From Nomia melanderi (Eukaryota; Arthropoda; Insecta; Hymenoptera; Halictidae): a stretch of DNA of 64,000 bases. The DNA is taken from the NCBI RefSeq assembly GCF_051020985.1, contig NC_135002.1, positions 3,782,001-3,846,000 of the forward strand, read 5' to 3'. Made by a program: the position numbers and the translations under genes. The notes beneath the pieces are model-generated. The model had not been told where the DNA came from. It was given only the letters and a program-made list of their open reading frames with translations, and searched no databases. Of this stretch, positions 1 to 12,229 are shown one piece after another; the first letter of the stretch is position 1; every line of letters starts with the position of its first letter.

Positions 1-208
1 TTTGCACTCCGAAGTTCTTCACTAGAAATATTTCAACATTTTCCGATGAGATGAAGACGATATTCTGTAAACCCAACTCAACGAGAAATTCACGCGAATC
101 GACGGACGAAGCTGTTTTACGTGCATATTTCTCAAATTGATGCATTATACGAAGTGTAATATTAAATATCAAACTCATCACTGAGAGTCACCTGCCGAGT
201 GCAAAGGG
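1..208 (-). mobile_element. Family 1 TTAA element, left end cut by the window
   Basis: It begins inside the terminus (tttgcactccgaag) and ends ctgccGAGTGCAAAGGG followed by TTTG instead of TTAA. The interior (cactagaaatattt, atgagatgaagacgatatt, tattaaatatcaaa, gagagtcacct) matches the family 1 copy at 9870 in the same orientation. Confidence 0.75.
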
Positions 209-210
209 TT

Positions 211-911
211 TGTTAGGACAACAAGGGGACAATTTTACGACACGGGAATTATTCTTAGAGACGGGATAGAAAAGGGATAGAAAAACCGCCCCTGAGGCCT
301 ACCTTCGTATATCGAGAGGGAGGGAGTAGGCCCAGGATCAGTATAAAAACCCTTCAAACAGTCAGAAAAGAGTTCAGTTTGACAGTCAGTATAAGTATCA
401 GTTCAGAATCAGTTCAGTCAAAATCAGTACCAGATCAGTTCAGAGTCAGAAGTAGTTGAGAATCAGCTCAGCTTCAATCAGAATCAGTTTAGAATCAAGT
501 CAGGATCAGTTGAGAATCAGCTCAGCTATCAGTCAATCAGTCATTTAGTCCCAACATTGGGTGAGAATCAGTTGAGAATCAGCTCAGCTTCGATCAGACT
601 CAGTTGAGAATCAGCTCAGCTATCGGTCAATCAGTCATTTAGTCCCAACATTGGGTGAGAATCAGTTGAGAATCAGCTCAGCTTCGATCAGACTCAGTTA
701 AGAATCAGCTCAGCTATCAGTCAATCAGTCATTTAGTCCCAACATTGGGTGAGAATCAGTTGAGAATCAGCTCAGCTGTCAGTCAATCAGTCATTTAGCC
801 CCAACATTGGGTGAGAATCAGTTCAGCTTCGATCAGACTCAGTTAAGAATCAGCTCAGCTATCAGTCAATCAGTCATTTAGTCCCGACATTGGGTGGTCC
901 TTCGAAAAACT
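211..911 (+). repeat. Possible LTR remnant with an internal 94-bp tandem repeat
   Basis: A region starting tgttaggacaac contains TATAAAA at 342-348 and then, from about 360 to 900, CAGT/TCAG-rich repeats. The phrase catttagtcccaacattgggt recurs at 542, 636, 730, 792 and 875, so a 94-bp unit is repeated twice exactly and then in shortened 62- and 83-bp forms. The last copy ends with gggtggtccttcgaaa, which looks like an LTR end followed by a primer-binding site. The tandem repeat is directly visible; the LTR reading is inference, and no gag or pol sequence follows. Confidence 0.45.
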
Positions 912-2640
912 CAGCAACACTCAAAAGTGCTCGCGACGATCGGAGTACTTCACAGGGTTAAAGTAGCCCGAACATCCGAAAACGTCGAACCACCCTGTAT
1001 AAAATCCCCGCGAGCATCGGCCGCTCGTCCGTGTGCCGCGGTGTGTGTGTGTCGACTGTAAATGCGCCCTCCTCCGCTCGCCCTCCGCCGCCGAGTCTGA
1101 GTAGAAGGGAGGTGGAGGTTGACCCCACTCCGAAAATGCTCAACGGCGTCGTTGGTGTCGCCCCACCATCCTCCGTCTCCGTCCCTCTCGCCACCTCTCG
1201 CTCCCTCCTCCCCGCCGACGCGTCGAAGCAACCCGCCGGCCGCCCCCCGCCGCCGCAGCGGAACGGCGGAGGCTCATGGGCTATTTTCAAGCGCGGGAAA
1301 TAAAGCGCAGACCGCATTTTTAGCCTAACGGCCGACGGTCAGCTCGTTTTCGCCTTTCCTTCGCGCGGGGAATGAGCGCCGGGGCTGTTAAAGGGGACCT
1401 CGTATCTCCCCCCCCCCCTCTACGCCGCTTCTCCGAGAGGGTTAATTGGGGTTGCGTAATTGAGCAGATGCGATTAGGGCGCGGTTTCTTTTCCCGAGAG
1501 GATTTTGATTTCTCGCGCGCCGCTCTCCACGGCGATTAGGCGCTCTTAATGAACTTTGCTGTATTTCTCGCGGTGTTCAGATGCTTTAGATAGGGGTTGT
1601 TGGAGTGGAATTTTTCATTTCGATTTCGAGGTTAGAGTTTCGATGTTGAATTTCCTGTTTTATATAGAGAGTGAGTTTCTTGGTGTTGATTAATTGTAAT
1701 CACTGTACTCGGTATTTATATTCACGTTCGAGAGAAATATTGGGGCAGCAGGCTGAAATCTTTCCCCAAATACTGTTTAATAGTTAGTGACAATATAGAC
1801 GTAAGACTCGAAGATGTTCTAATGAGAATGGAAGGTTGATAGCGAATCGTTAATTCGATTGACGAAGGAGCAACGTGACAAATCGAATAATAGAACAGCT
1901 CGGTGAAATCCGGACCACCCGGTATGCACGATCGCGCGTACGTTAGCTAAATTCATTCGCGGGCAGAACGACCGTAATACGTAATTTCGGTGCACGCGAA
2001 TTCGAGGATGCGCTTAATGCAGTGGGCACACGTACGGTGGCTCGCGCGATAGTGCGGGTAGAATGTTAAAAGGCCGGCCCGGCCGAGGAGAAACGGCGGA
2101 AAAAAGACCGGAGGGAAAAAGGACCGGGTAGAATCGACGGCGGGAAGGGGAGGAATTGCGGGCAACAATATTCGAAGTTTTTGCCCGGGTACGCGGGTAT
2201 AATGCACCGCGATTCGAAAACGCGGGGTTTCACGTTTCACGCGGTGGCCCGATCGCACAGAGGAGTCTTTGACGCGGCACCAATTAAGTCGTCCTGGCCC
2301 GATCGTCTATTCTAAGCGGCCGATTGTTACAAATTAGAGGCCGGCTTGTGTTGTGAGCGCGCTAAAACGCTTTGAGCCGTGTTTCACCCGCGAGTAACGA
2401 TCGGCACAGCTTCGGATTGAGTTATGTAAGTTCCGCAGGGCTCTCTCGACGTATCTTGGTTCCCGATGCACGACCCGGCCATTCGTCGGACAGCTTTCGA
2501 TTGATTGTTTCGCCGGTTATTGCGCATCCGTGACTGTTTATTTTTCGGAGTTTTCATTGCGATAGTGATTTTCCTTTTTGGATCTGTGGCACTGATTTTT
2601 AGATAAAGGAGGCTATAGGTGTAGGTACCTTGTGGTTGTA
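912..2640. other. Non-coding stretch with a CpG-rich, TATA-containing part
   Basis: From 990 to about 1300 the sequence is GC-rich with many CpG. TATAAAAT lies at 998-1005, and short overlapping frames on both strands look composition-driven. A C-run is at 1411-1420. From 1500 to 2640 I see no repeat or gene. Confidence 0.4.
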
Positions 2641-2869
2641 TTGACCCTTTGCACTCGAGAGGTGACTCTCACCATTTGATTTTATATAACAAAATTACAA
2701 AGTGTTGTATATAATATTAAATTTTGTAAATTGCGTCAATATGTGAAACATTTATATACAGCTTTGTTTAATTTAGATATGTTTCCTCATTAGTTCGTTT
2801 CAAATAGTGTCATCTCATCGGAAAGTGTCGGATGTTTCTAGTGAAAAGCTTCCGAGCGCAAAGGGTTAA
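2641..2869 (+). mobile_element. Family 1 TTAA element, full length
   Basis: It runs TTGA-CCCTTTGCACTCGAGAGG to TTCCGAGCGCAAAGGG-TTAA, 229 bp. It has the GGTGA-CTC-TCACC subterminal inverted repeat just inside the left end. It is in forward orientation and noncoding. Confidence 0.82.
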
Positions 2870-3990
2870 ATTTGCAGTGTAATTATGATTAGATTTTGAA
2901 AGGTGAAATAATATGTTCAGGAATATTAATCTTGTTTATTAAGAAAATTCGGTTTTTGATACAATATTACTATGTCTATCTGTAAAACATTTTTTGGTAT
3001 ATCTTGTGCATTTTGAAATGAAGTTACAATATTGTTTAAAGGTGATTTGCACCCTTAATGGATGTAGATGAACCAAAACTTTGCTTTGGTTAAAACCAAA
3101 CACGGTTTGTTCAGTAATTATCTGGATATTAATGCCAGGCAACGATGACAAAGGTAACGAGAATATCCGAGTTAACGAAGCTCCCTTTGAAAGGGGTTGA
3201 AAACACGAGTCATCATCCCCGTAAGGACCCACCGGCGTTCGTTTCAGCCCGCGAGGCAGGTATGCATCGTGTCACATGGCGTCATGTATTCGCAGCTCGT
3301 GGCAAATCCAAAATAAATCGCCGGCAGCTGTTGCGTCCCGTGTTCGGGAGGTGTGCGACTGTTTTTCTTTCTTTTCAAACCTGGATACGGAACGCCCGCG
3401 GCAAGAACCGGCGCAGCGCATTTTTCTCTGCGATTTCGGTGCTTCAGGGAAATTCGGGAACCCGTTGATTCATTATTAAAATTTCCCACTGGAGATTCAA
3501 TTTATATTATTCAAAAATTATTCAGCTGCACATATAACTTTTCCTTTTATGCGTAACTTATCGATCGAACATTTTCTAATTCATAAATAACTATTCTAAT
3601 AGACTACCTAGTTCCTAAAAATCACGGAGAAAATCACGAAAACTATCGAACAAAACCGTGAGATCATTTCCCTAAGATCTCGAACCCACCCAAACATCTC
3701 AAGACACCACTCATCTGCCACGACTCCTTCCACATGCTTAAAAGCCCGTCCATCTCGAAGCCATGACCAAAAACCAGCGCGTCAAAGGGACCGTTCCGCA
3801 ATTGTTGTCCATAGAAAACGGAGGAACAGAAAGAGGGATCCAAGTGCAGCGGGAACAGTGGCTATAGAAAGGCCTGAAGCTGAAGGAATAGGGGATAGCT
3901 TGCGTCGAAGAAAACGTGGCAACCTGTTTCGCTTTTGTTTTATCCTCTTTCCTGCGTTCTTTGGTCCTCTGTCAATGGATGGACTGTAGA
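2870..3990. other. Unassigned non-coding stretch
   Basis: I see no repeat or gene here. Overlapping short frames on both strands near 3145-3490 have no recognisable sequence. Confidence 0.4.
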
Positions 3991-4590
3991 AGAGGAAAAA
4001 GGAGAAGCAGGGACAGAAGAGGAGGAAGAAATAACAGCGAGAGAACAAGAGCAGGAAGCAGTAGCTGCTGCGGAACAAGAAGAAGAGGAGGAAGAAGCTA
4101 TTACCGGTAGCAGCAGAAGAAGAAAGAGGTTGCAGCAGTAGCAGCAGCAGAAGAAGAAGATGAGGTGGAATAAATAGAAGAAGAGGAAGAAGCTGTAGCA
4201 GCAGAAGAAGAAGAAAAAGATGAGGAGGAATAAGTAGAAGAAGAGGAAGAAGCTGTAGCAGCAGCAGAAGAAGAAGATGAGGTGGAATAAATAGAAAAAG
4301 AGGAAGAAGTTGTAGCAGCAGCAGAAGAGGAAGAAGATGAGGAGGAGCGAGAAGTAGAAGAAGATGAGGAAGAAGTTGTAGCAACAGCAGAAGAAGAAGA
4401 GGAAGAAGCTGTAGCAGCAGCAGAAGAAGAAGAAGACGACGAGAAGGAAGAAGCAGCACTAACAGAAGAAGAAGCTGCAACAGCAGCGGCAGAAGAGGAA
4501 GAAGAGGACGAAGAAGAAGCAGCAGCACCAACAGAAGAGGAAGAAGAAGAAAAAGCAACAGCAGCAGCAGCAGCAGAAGAAGAAGAAGGA
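3990..4590 (+). repeat. Polypurine GAA/GAG/GCA trinucleotide-rich minisatellite
   Basis: About 600 bp with very few pyrimidines other than C in GCA and T in GAT/GTA on this strand. Phrases such as gaagaagaggaagaagctgtagcagcagaag recur with variable spacing. The complementary strand is open in two frames, one Leu-rich (293 codons) and one Ser/Ala-rich (273 codons), purely because the repeat lacks stops. I do not treat these as genes. Confidence 0.8.
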
Positions 4591-5460
4591 CTCTCGCGGG
4601 CTCGGGATGTAAAACGGAAATAGAAACGGGCCGAGCATCGATGGCTCTTCCGCGTTCCAACAATCGGGCCAGCTCTGTCCCTCTTCCTCACGCTCGCGCG
4701 CGCTAAAGAGCGAGCGGGCGAGCTTCCCTCTGTTCCTTCCTCCCCCATGTTCCGTCTTGTTGTCCTATCGTTCCTTGGTTTCCAGCTAAGCCTTTGTTTC
4801 TTCGACGTTTCAGTCGGATATTGCGATTGGTAAAGAGACGCTGAACCCTCTCGTCCCTCGCGTTGGTCCTCTCCAGGATTACCTCCGGCCGATTTGCGCT
4901 CTGGCCCCCTTTTTAAAGCCACTCCGCGCGGCCACTTCCGTTTCGATGTCGTCCCCGCATTCTCCGGATGTTTGCGCCCGAAATAGCTGCTGCTTTTGTG
5001 AATCTGTTTCTCTCACTTTATCCCTCTCTCTCTCTCTCCCTTTCTCCCGCTGTCTCTCTCTGTTCATCCCATTTTCTTTATTTATTTTTTCCCTTTCTTC
5101 GCTTACGCTTTCCGCGTTTCAATGTTTTCCCAGGCCGATATTGTCCGACGGCGTTTCTGGAAAATCTGTGTTGCCCTCGCGATGCCTTCTGTCGTTTCGA
5201 CGGTGAACAGCGGTGCACTGACGCTTGAGAGTCTTGGGTGCAGTTCTTTCTTCGTTATATTTCAGTGGTGTCAGAGTGGAGACTAGGCTTGTACATCCGA
5301 ATCTTCAGAAGGTCTATGTGCGAACTCAACGAATTTCTGTTCACGTGTTCATTAGCCTATAACATTTACAACTCTAAGTCCTACTTCCTTATATCAGAAT
5401 CAAAGTGCGAATCGTCGACTCACCGAATTCAAACTTTCATTGACTCCTACAGTAACTGAC
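4591..5460. other. Non-coding stretch with a CT-rich run
   Basis: Pyrimidine-rich sequence (tctctct) lies at about 5000-5100. Otherwise I see nothing recognisable. Confidence 0.4.
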
Positions 5461-5707
5461 TTTCTTATCGAATTTTGTGTATGAAGATTTGATGCTTAGG
5501 AGAGTTACTCTAGGTTAGATCGAAATTGAATTGGGTATTGTATTTTGATAGTTTCTCATCGAATTTTCTGTATAAAGATTTGATGCTCAGGAAAGTTACT
5601 CTAGGTTAGATCGAAAGTGGATTGGGTATTGTATTTTGATAGTTTCTCATCGAATTTTGTGTAAGATTTGATGCTTAGGAGAGTTACTGAAGGTTAGATT
5701 GAAATTC
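5461..5707 (+). repeat. 91-bp tandem repeat, about 2.7 copies
   Basis: Units start at 5461, 5552 and 5643 with tttct(t/c)atcgaatttt, and contain gatttgatgct(t/c)agga and ggttagatcgaaa. The spacing is exactly 91 bp twice; the third unit is shorter. Confidence 0.85.
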
Positions 5708-6900
5708 TTCTGAACCTCAAGCGAATCCTCCGAAAAATTCATATCTTCCGAATAAGACATTCGAAAGTCCGATCCAAGGAACCGTCGAGCGGCCTGAAAG
5801 AAAAACTAAAATATCCCTGGAAAAGTGTCCTTGCCGAGGGAACGGGGCCGCGTAACAAGCCTAGGGCTCTCGCGTAGTCACATCCGTAGCCGGTGGCGCT
5901 TATTTTCGGATAATCACGTCGACCGGGACAAATTGTCGTCACGGAAGCCGTTCGCTCGTCCGCCGGGTATTTACGTTCAATTTCACTGGGCTGTATGTAA
6001 CGAGAGCTCGTTGGCTCTCGAAGTGAGACGAATTCGATTACTTACGGACCCAGTGGGTGGGTGTGTGGGTGGCGTGGGGAGGGGGGGTTTAAGAGGAAGA
6101 GTACAGAGGACGACGAAGAAGGAGAGGGGCGAGGGGGGAGGGGGCGACGATCGTACCCGCCGCGCTTGTACGTGAACGTCTTACAGAAGGAAAAAGCATA
6201 AAAATGAACCGCCCTCCGAGATTTATTTACCTGGAGAAACTTACGGCCTCTTATTCCATGCCCGGCTCGTCCGGCTCGGAGAATTCCCGCTCGATAGGAA
6301 TCGACGGAATTAGAGAAACGGACGGGATTGATCAGCCGGATCGCTATTCCGGGGACGGAGAATTTTCCATTTTCAGTGCGACGTTATCGAGCGAAGTTTC
6401 TACGCCGGTTTACGATCCTTCTTTCAGTGTTCGAATGTTTCATCGTCTTTGTTTAATGCTGTTTTTCGAATCCCTGAGAATCGAGGTGCTCGGAATTCGG
6501 GATTTGGAATTTAGTGTACGCGTGGCAATGGTTTTTTTTATATTTATTTATAGTTAACAGAGACACTTGTCATTAGCGACTAACAGTTTACAAGTTGTTA
6601 GAGTTAACCTACATATGTCACATAGCTAATAATTTTACGTTAGAGATTTTTAAATGGTATATTCCGATCACTTTCAAAAAACTTAGCCTTTGTTCTATCT
6701 TCTCTGGGTTTCCAATAATTTTTTCTAGTGATGTTCCTATGTTAGAGCTCTTCGTAGTGGGTGTAGAGGCCATTAATGTTCCATTGTATAATGGATGTCA
6801 TGTTCAGAAGATTTCGTGGCAATGGTTGTTTATAAGTATTTTCAGGAAGTTTGATAATTATTTTATGGGTATTTCGTTGATATGGAGATATTTGTGCAAG
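5708..6900. other. Unassigned non-coding stretch
   Basis: A G-rich segment lies at 6050-6160. The frames there (up to 118 codons) look random. No repeat or gene recognised. Confidence 0.4.
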
Positions 6901-7147
6901 TTAACCCTTTGCACTCGACAGGTGACTCTCACTCACCACTTGATTTCATAGAGTAAAACTATAAAATTTGATATTTAATATTATACCTTGTACAATGCGT
7001 CAATTTGTGAAATATTGAAATAAAATAGCTTTTTTCCTCAATGTACGTGTGATTTCTCTTTGAGTTGGCTTCACAAAATATCGTTTTTATCTCATCAGAA
7101 TATGTTCAAATATTTCTAGTGGAAAACTTCCGAGTGTAAAGGATTAA
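6901..7147 (+). mobile_element. Family 1 TTAA element, full length
   Basis: It starts TTAA-CCCTTTGCACTCGACAGG and ends TTCCGAGTGTAAAGGA-TTAA. I used it as the reference copy: interior landmarks are a run from ataaaatttgatat, tacaatgcgtcaatttgtgaaatattgaaata, and caaatatttctagtgg. About 245 bp, no coding potential. Confidence 0.82.
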
Positions 7148-7889
7148 TAATGTTTTTTGGGTAGATGTGTCGACGATGAGTTTTTGTTGGATTTCATATC
7201 GATTGTTGTACGAGCGCGTAAATAGTGAATTTTTGCGACATTCGAGACGTATTCTTGTAGAAACGTGTAGATGATATGTTTCCTGAAATGTAATATGGGC
7301 TCGTGTACAGAATAAGGGATAAGCCAGTGGATATTCATTCTCCGGTCTGGCTCTGGAATGTCTGACAATGACTGGGACATTCTACTTGTCCCATTTTCAT
7401 TGAAATATATATTTCCCCGTTGGGCAGGCGTTCCGCACTTAATACTCGGTATTCTAAAACGTTTAGGATAAATCGAGCACTATGTTAAATACAGATATTC
7501 CGTTTCTAGCTCCTCCGGATCGTCTGACGATGACTGGTATGATCTACTAGATCCTATATCTTTCGCAACGACTTTCCGCAGTTGTTATTGGATATTCTAT
7601 GGGGTATAGAAAACAGGAGCGGCGGGTTAAAACATAATTCGATTCTTCTGTGTGTCTGACACAGATCGACTGAATCTACTAGGACAAACTTTATTCTTAA
7701 ATTTTCAACAATTACAATAATTAACAAATTTTCCATTACTTTTCCTTAGCTGATGATAGCTCTATCAATCTGATTCCATTTCATTCCCTTATTAACATCT
7801 CCAGTACATAAAAAATAACATAAAATTCCATCAATTTAATCTCTCATTCAACTTTCATCCTAATTTCAATTTTCAACATAATATTCTAC
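7148..7889. other. Unassigned non-coding stretch
   Basis: AT-rich sequence without recognisable repeat or gene. Confidence 0.4.
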
Positions 7890-8985
7890 AAATCCCCGAA
7901 ACTTCACAACCCAGTTACCAATCACTCCATTATCCCCTCTTTTAATTTCAAACTCAATTCTACAATATTCTACAAACTTGAAAAATTCCACAACCCAATT
8001 ACCAATCGCTCCATCATCTCACCTAACTCCAAATTCCGTTTCACAATATTCTACAAATCCCCGAAGCTCCACAACCCAATTACCAATCGCTCCATTATCC
8101 CCTCTTTTAATTTCAAACTCAATTCTACAATATACAAACTCGAAAAATTCCACAACCCAATTACCAATCGCTCCATCACCTCCAATTCCAAATTCCATTT
8201 CACAATATTCTACAAATCCCCAAAGTTCCACAACCCAGTTACCAATCATTCTATCACCCCTTCCCCTAATATGAAACTTCCTTCCACAGTATACTGGAAA
8301 TCCGAAAAATTCCACGATCTAATTACCAATCATCACTCCATCTTCTCTCCTAACTCCAAATTCCATTTCACAATATTCTACAAATCCCCAAAGTTCCACA
8401 ACCCAGTTACTAATCGCTCCATTATCGCTCCCTTAATTTCAACCTCAATTCTACAATATCCTACCACCCCGAAAAATTCCACAACCCAGTTACCAATCGC
8501 TCCATTATCCCTCCCTTAATTTCAACCTCAATTTTACAACATCCTACAAACTCGAAAAATTCCACAAGCCAATTACCAATCGCTTCATCATCTCTAACTC
8601 CAAATTCCATTTCACAATATTCTACAAACCCCCAAAGTTCCACAACCCAGTTACCAATTGCTCCATTATCCCTCCCTTAATTTCAACCTCAATTTTACAA
8701 TATCCTATCACCCCGAAAAATTCCACAAGCCAATTACCAATCGCTCCATCATCTCTAACTCCAAATTCTATTTCACAATATTCTATAAACCCCCAAAGTT
8801 CCACAACCCTACCAATCGCTCCATCATCTCTAATTCCAAATTCCGTGTCACAGTATTCTACGAACCCCGAAAGTTCCACAGCCCAGTAATCACTCTATCA
8901 CCCCCTCCCCTAACATGAAACTTCCTTCCACGGTATCCTGTAAATCCGAAAAATTCCACGATCTAATTACCAGCCGCACTATTAT
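7890..8985 (-). repeat. About 81-bp satellite-like tandem array, 13-14 units
   Basis: The phrase ttccacaacccaattaccaatc recurs at spacings of 84, 81, 81, 78, 84, 84, 83, 83, 78, 83, 75 and about 76 bp. Two alternating unit types can be seen, one with ttaatttcaacctcaattctac and one with ctccaaattccatttcac, giving a dimeric 160-170 bp higher-order pattern. Because most units are multiples of three, the minus strand stays open for 60-98 codons with a recurring IGNWVVE phrase. Confidence 0.88.
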
Positions 8986-9869
8986 CCCCGTTGCGACGAA
9001 AGGAACGCGATCGTTCAGGTTTCCCCGGCCGTCGCCGGCCGGTCGACGACAGGTGCACGATCCGGCGTCGTTAGAAGGAGCCCACGGCGGCCGGGTCTCG
9101 CATTCGCGTTTTTCGCGCACCGTGAAAATTTCAAGGCACGTATGTACACTCTCTCACGCACAAGAAATGTCACGCGGCGCGGCGGGCAGCGCGCGGCCCA
9201 ACTGTGGGAGAGACCTGGTGCAGTTACCCGGTGCATCCTGCATAAACCCGATCAAGTATGCCGAGTGTGAAGGAGGGCCGCGAATGCGCCGGCCACGCAT
9301 ATATCGTGACATGCGTATGTACACCTAGGCGCGGCAGTTTACCTCGTTCACGCCGCCGATTTCTCGCGATGCTATTCCGCGCGTTCTTCACCGGCACCGG
9401 TTCTACGTGCCTCGACGACACCCCAGTCGCCCACGTCCGCAACCCTTCTCGCTTACGCCGTATCGCTTACGCAATCGTCTTCGGGAATGTCGCCGAACAG
9501 CGAACCATTTCGAGCTATTTCCGTGAACGCCGCCTTTTTATGCTTCATTCAGCTCTCCCGTCGACGTGGATCGTTTCGAGCGCGTTTTTCATTCATCCGG
9601 AATTTTCTTTTGGAATTTTCACTCCGAGCGGAGTTGATCATGGACTTGGCGAGATCGGTGAATAATTGGAGATTGATTTGATTGATGGATGAGGATACAA
9701 CAGTGATTTGCTGAGGTGACCTAGTTTGATATAGTAAGTTAAGTCATGTATGTTAAGGTTTTTCTAATCGATCAATGGGATATTCAAATAAAACGGGTTA
9801 CTTAGTGCTCTTCTTTATTCTAAAAGATCTTTACATCTCATCGCAAGATAGAAAGTCTTATGCGTAACA
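8986..9869. other. Unassigned non-coding stretch
   Basis: GC-rich and CpG-rich from 8990 to 9480. The overlapping frames have no recognisable sequence. Nothing else seen. Confidence 0.4.
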
Positions 9870-10124
9870 TTAACCTCCTAATGCATCGATAATCGAAGTT
9901 TTCCACTAGAAATATTTGAACATACTCTGATGAGATAAAAACAATATTTTGTGAAACTAACTCGAAGAGAAATCACACGTACATTAAGGAAGAAAGCTAT
10001 GTTATTTCAATATTTCACAAACTGACGCATTGTACAAGGTATAATATTAAACATCAAATTTTATAGTTTCACTGTACGAAGTCAAGTGGTGAGTGAGAGT
10101 CACCTCTCGAGTGCAAAGGGTTAA
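9870..10124 (-). mobile_element. Family 1 TTAA element with a diverged left end
   Basis: It ends CTCTCGAGTGCAAAGGG-TTAA, preceded by the inverse of the hairpin (gagtgagagtcacct). At the left, aagttttccactagaaatatttg is family 1, but the outermost 20 bp read ttaacctcctaatgcatcga. This matches the flank after the copy at 15391 (gcattaggaggttgacgttacgc) in reverse, so both copies seem to sit in related surroundings. Confidence 0.72.
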
Positions 10125-11804
10125 TTCCAGCCTTCAACAGTTCCAAAACACGTTCACATCCCATCACAAAACACCTCACACCCCTATCAAAAACCTCCAA
10201 TCCCGAATTACCTCAACATCCGTTCCCAAGCCGATCTCTTAAACTCAGAAAACAATCAAAGCCTCTCCACAACTTTTTCATTTCTCCAATCGAATTCAAA
10301 ACTTCTCCCTCCCTAAAACCGCGGTTATCCTCAAAACATTCGAACCTCAGCTACGATCCGCGATCCCCTTACAAAATCAAGCGAATCCGGAGCACGAGAG
10401 GTCCCGAGGAACCGCGCAAATCCGATAGATCCCCGGAAACCTCCGTTGCTCCAGGAATCGCGTCGATCCTCGCGCGTGCACGCGTGCGTCGCTCGCCGCG
10501 GATCGTGCAGAAACGCGCGTCCCCCCGCTCTGCCCCCGCCGCAGTGTGTTTCAGTGGCTTTCCACAAAGTTTTCGCGGGCCGCACGTGCGTGGCAGAAAG
10601 GGGCTAGGCGGGATAGATCGGCTGCGCCGGTCGCGCGATGCATTCCGCGCGCTTTCAATGCATTTCTCAGGGACCTTATGCACCCGTGCATTTGCTATTC
10701 CACGGGTGACGAGGGCCGCGGGCGTGCGCTGCATAATCGGCGTCGACGCGCTCCGCTTAGGTCGGCCGTCAACCGGCCGGGCGGGAGAGGATCGACGCCG
10801 TGGACGGGCGAGCTCGCGAGATTTCCACGGTGACAGAGAAACGACCGGCCGAGCCGTGGCCTGGACATCGGAATTTTATTTGCGCGGCCGCTCGGGGCTA
10901 CTCTTCACTCGAAATAGGCGGACAATGCGGTTTTGATGCGCCGATAAATTTGACGCGACGTCCCCCGCTACTCCTGGGTTTTGCTCCTCGGATCGGGGTT
11001 CTTCGGTTTTTTCAGTCGGGGATCGAGGTTGGAGTGCATTCGGATAGAGGTCGGTTCGCTTCGAGAGAATTGTTTGTTAAGGGAAAGTGGAGTGGTGCGA
11101 CGTTTTTAAATTGCTTCGTGGCGCACTCGAGCGCACTTGGAATTTTGTGATTTGTAGGTGGAAGTTTGATGAATGAGATGGTGTTTCGCGGTTAATGGTA
11201 GATGAATTTTGTATTTCTTGAGATGGATATTTGATATTAGGTTTGATTGGTAGATCTGTTGTATAGATTATGGATTGTTAAGTTTGGTTTTATTTATTCA
11301 AATAACCATCCTCTAAGAATTCAATTGAAGCTATTCGAATATTACAGTCTCCAAGACGCGTGATACGCCTATTATTATTAATAGACTGATTAGTGTTATT
11401 TCTTTCTTGAATCAGTAATTTCCCCACGCTCCGTCGCGAGCAAGCGACTAAACATAGCGAAGAAACTTTCAACGGAGACTCGAGAAACTCGCGAAACTTC
11501 CATTCCGGCGAGCAGCTCCGAACCCAAAACCGTTCAGCCTACTTGCGAGCGGCTCGAACCGATCACGCGCGCCGTGTTTACGTATCGCATCGGGCCATAC
11601 TCTTTCAAATTCCTACTATTTATATACTGACCCACTAAACGCGTAGTCAACAACGATATAGTAAATTTCGAAAGCGGGTCGCTCCACTTCCGTCGCTCAG
11701 CGTCGACAATGCAGATGCGGCGAGCCCGCGAGTGTCTGATTATAAAGCTTCGTCTTCTCTATGCGCGAAGGGAACGAAACACGGACGAGAAAGACAGACA
11801 GACG

Positions 11805-11852
<48 letters not shown>

Positions 11853-12229
11853 CAAAGGGGGCACGAAACACGTAGAACGCGAGTAAGGTCAAGATATCGA
11901 GAGAGAAAAACGGGGGTTGGGCGGCGAAGGGGGAGGAGAGATGGGGGAAAGGGACACGGTGTGGGGACGTGATCCCGCATATCGTTTCGTCGAATAGTTT
12001 GAGGTCGCCCGGTTCCTTTGGTCCCGAGCCATCGAGTTTGTAAACTCGAGAAACTTTCCGGATCAACAGCTGCCGCGGGACATCGATACGCGAAACTTCG
12101 GAATATGCTTCTTGTAACATTTATGATGCATCGTCTGGTCGGCCTGTCGCTTCCCGCCTCCTGCCACCGGTGTTATACCCTCTTGGCTTTCCTGTAGCCG
12201 GCACCGAGGTCCGTTTCAGGCACGATTGA
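10125..12229. other. Non-coding stretch with a CpG-rich block and a GA microsatellite
   Basis: CpG-dense sequence runs from about 10440 to 10940. A (GA)n run lies at 11810-11850. No gene recognised; the 150-codon frame at 10484-10936 lies in the CpG block and shows no family resemblance. Confidence 0.4.

Noticed and set aside
3782..4922. Long Leu-rich and Ser-rich minus-strand frames (293 and 273 codons)
   Set aside because: They are translations of a stop-poor GAA/GCA repeat, open in two frames at once, with no domain.
7890..8985. CRISPR array
   Set aside because: The repeated units are long, diverged and without unique spacers, and the genome is eukaryotic.
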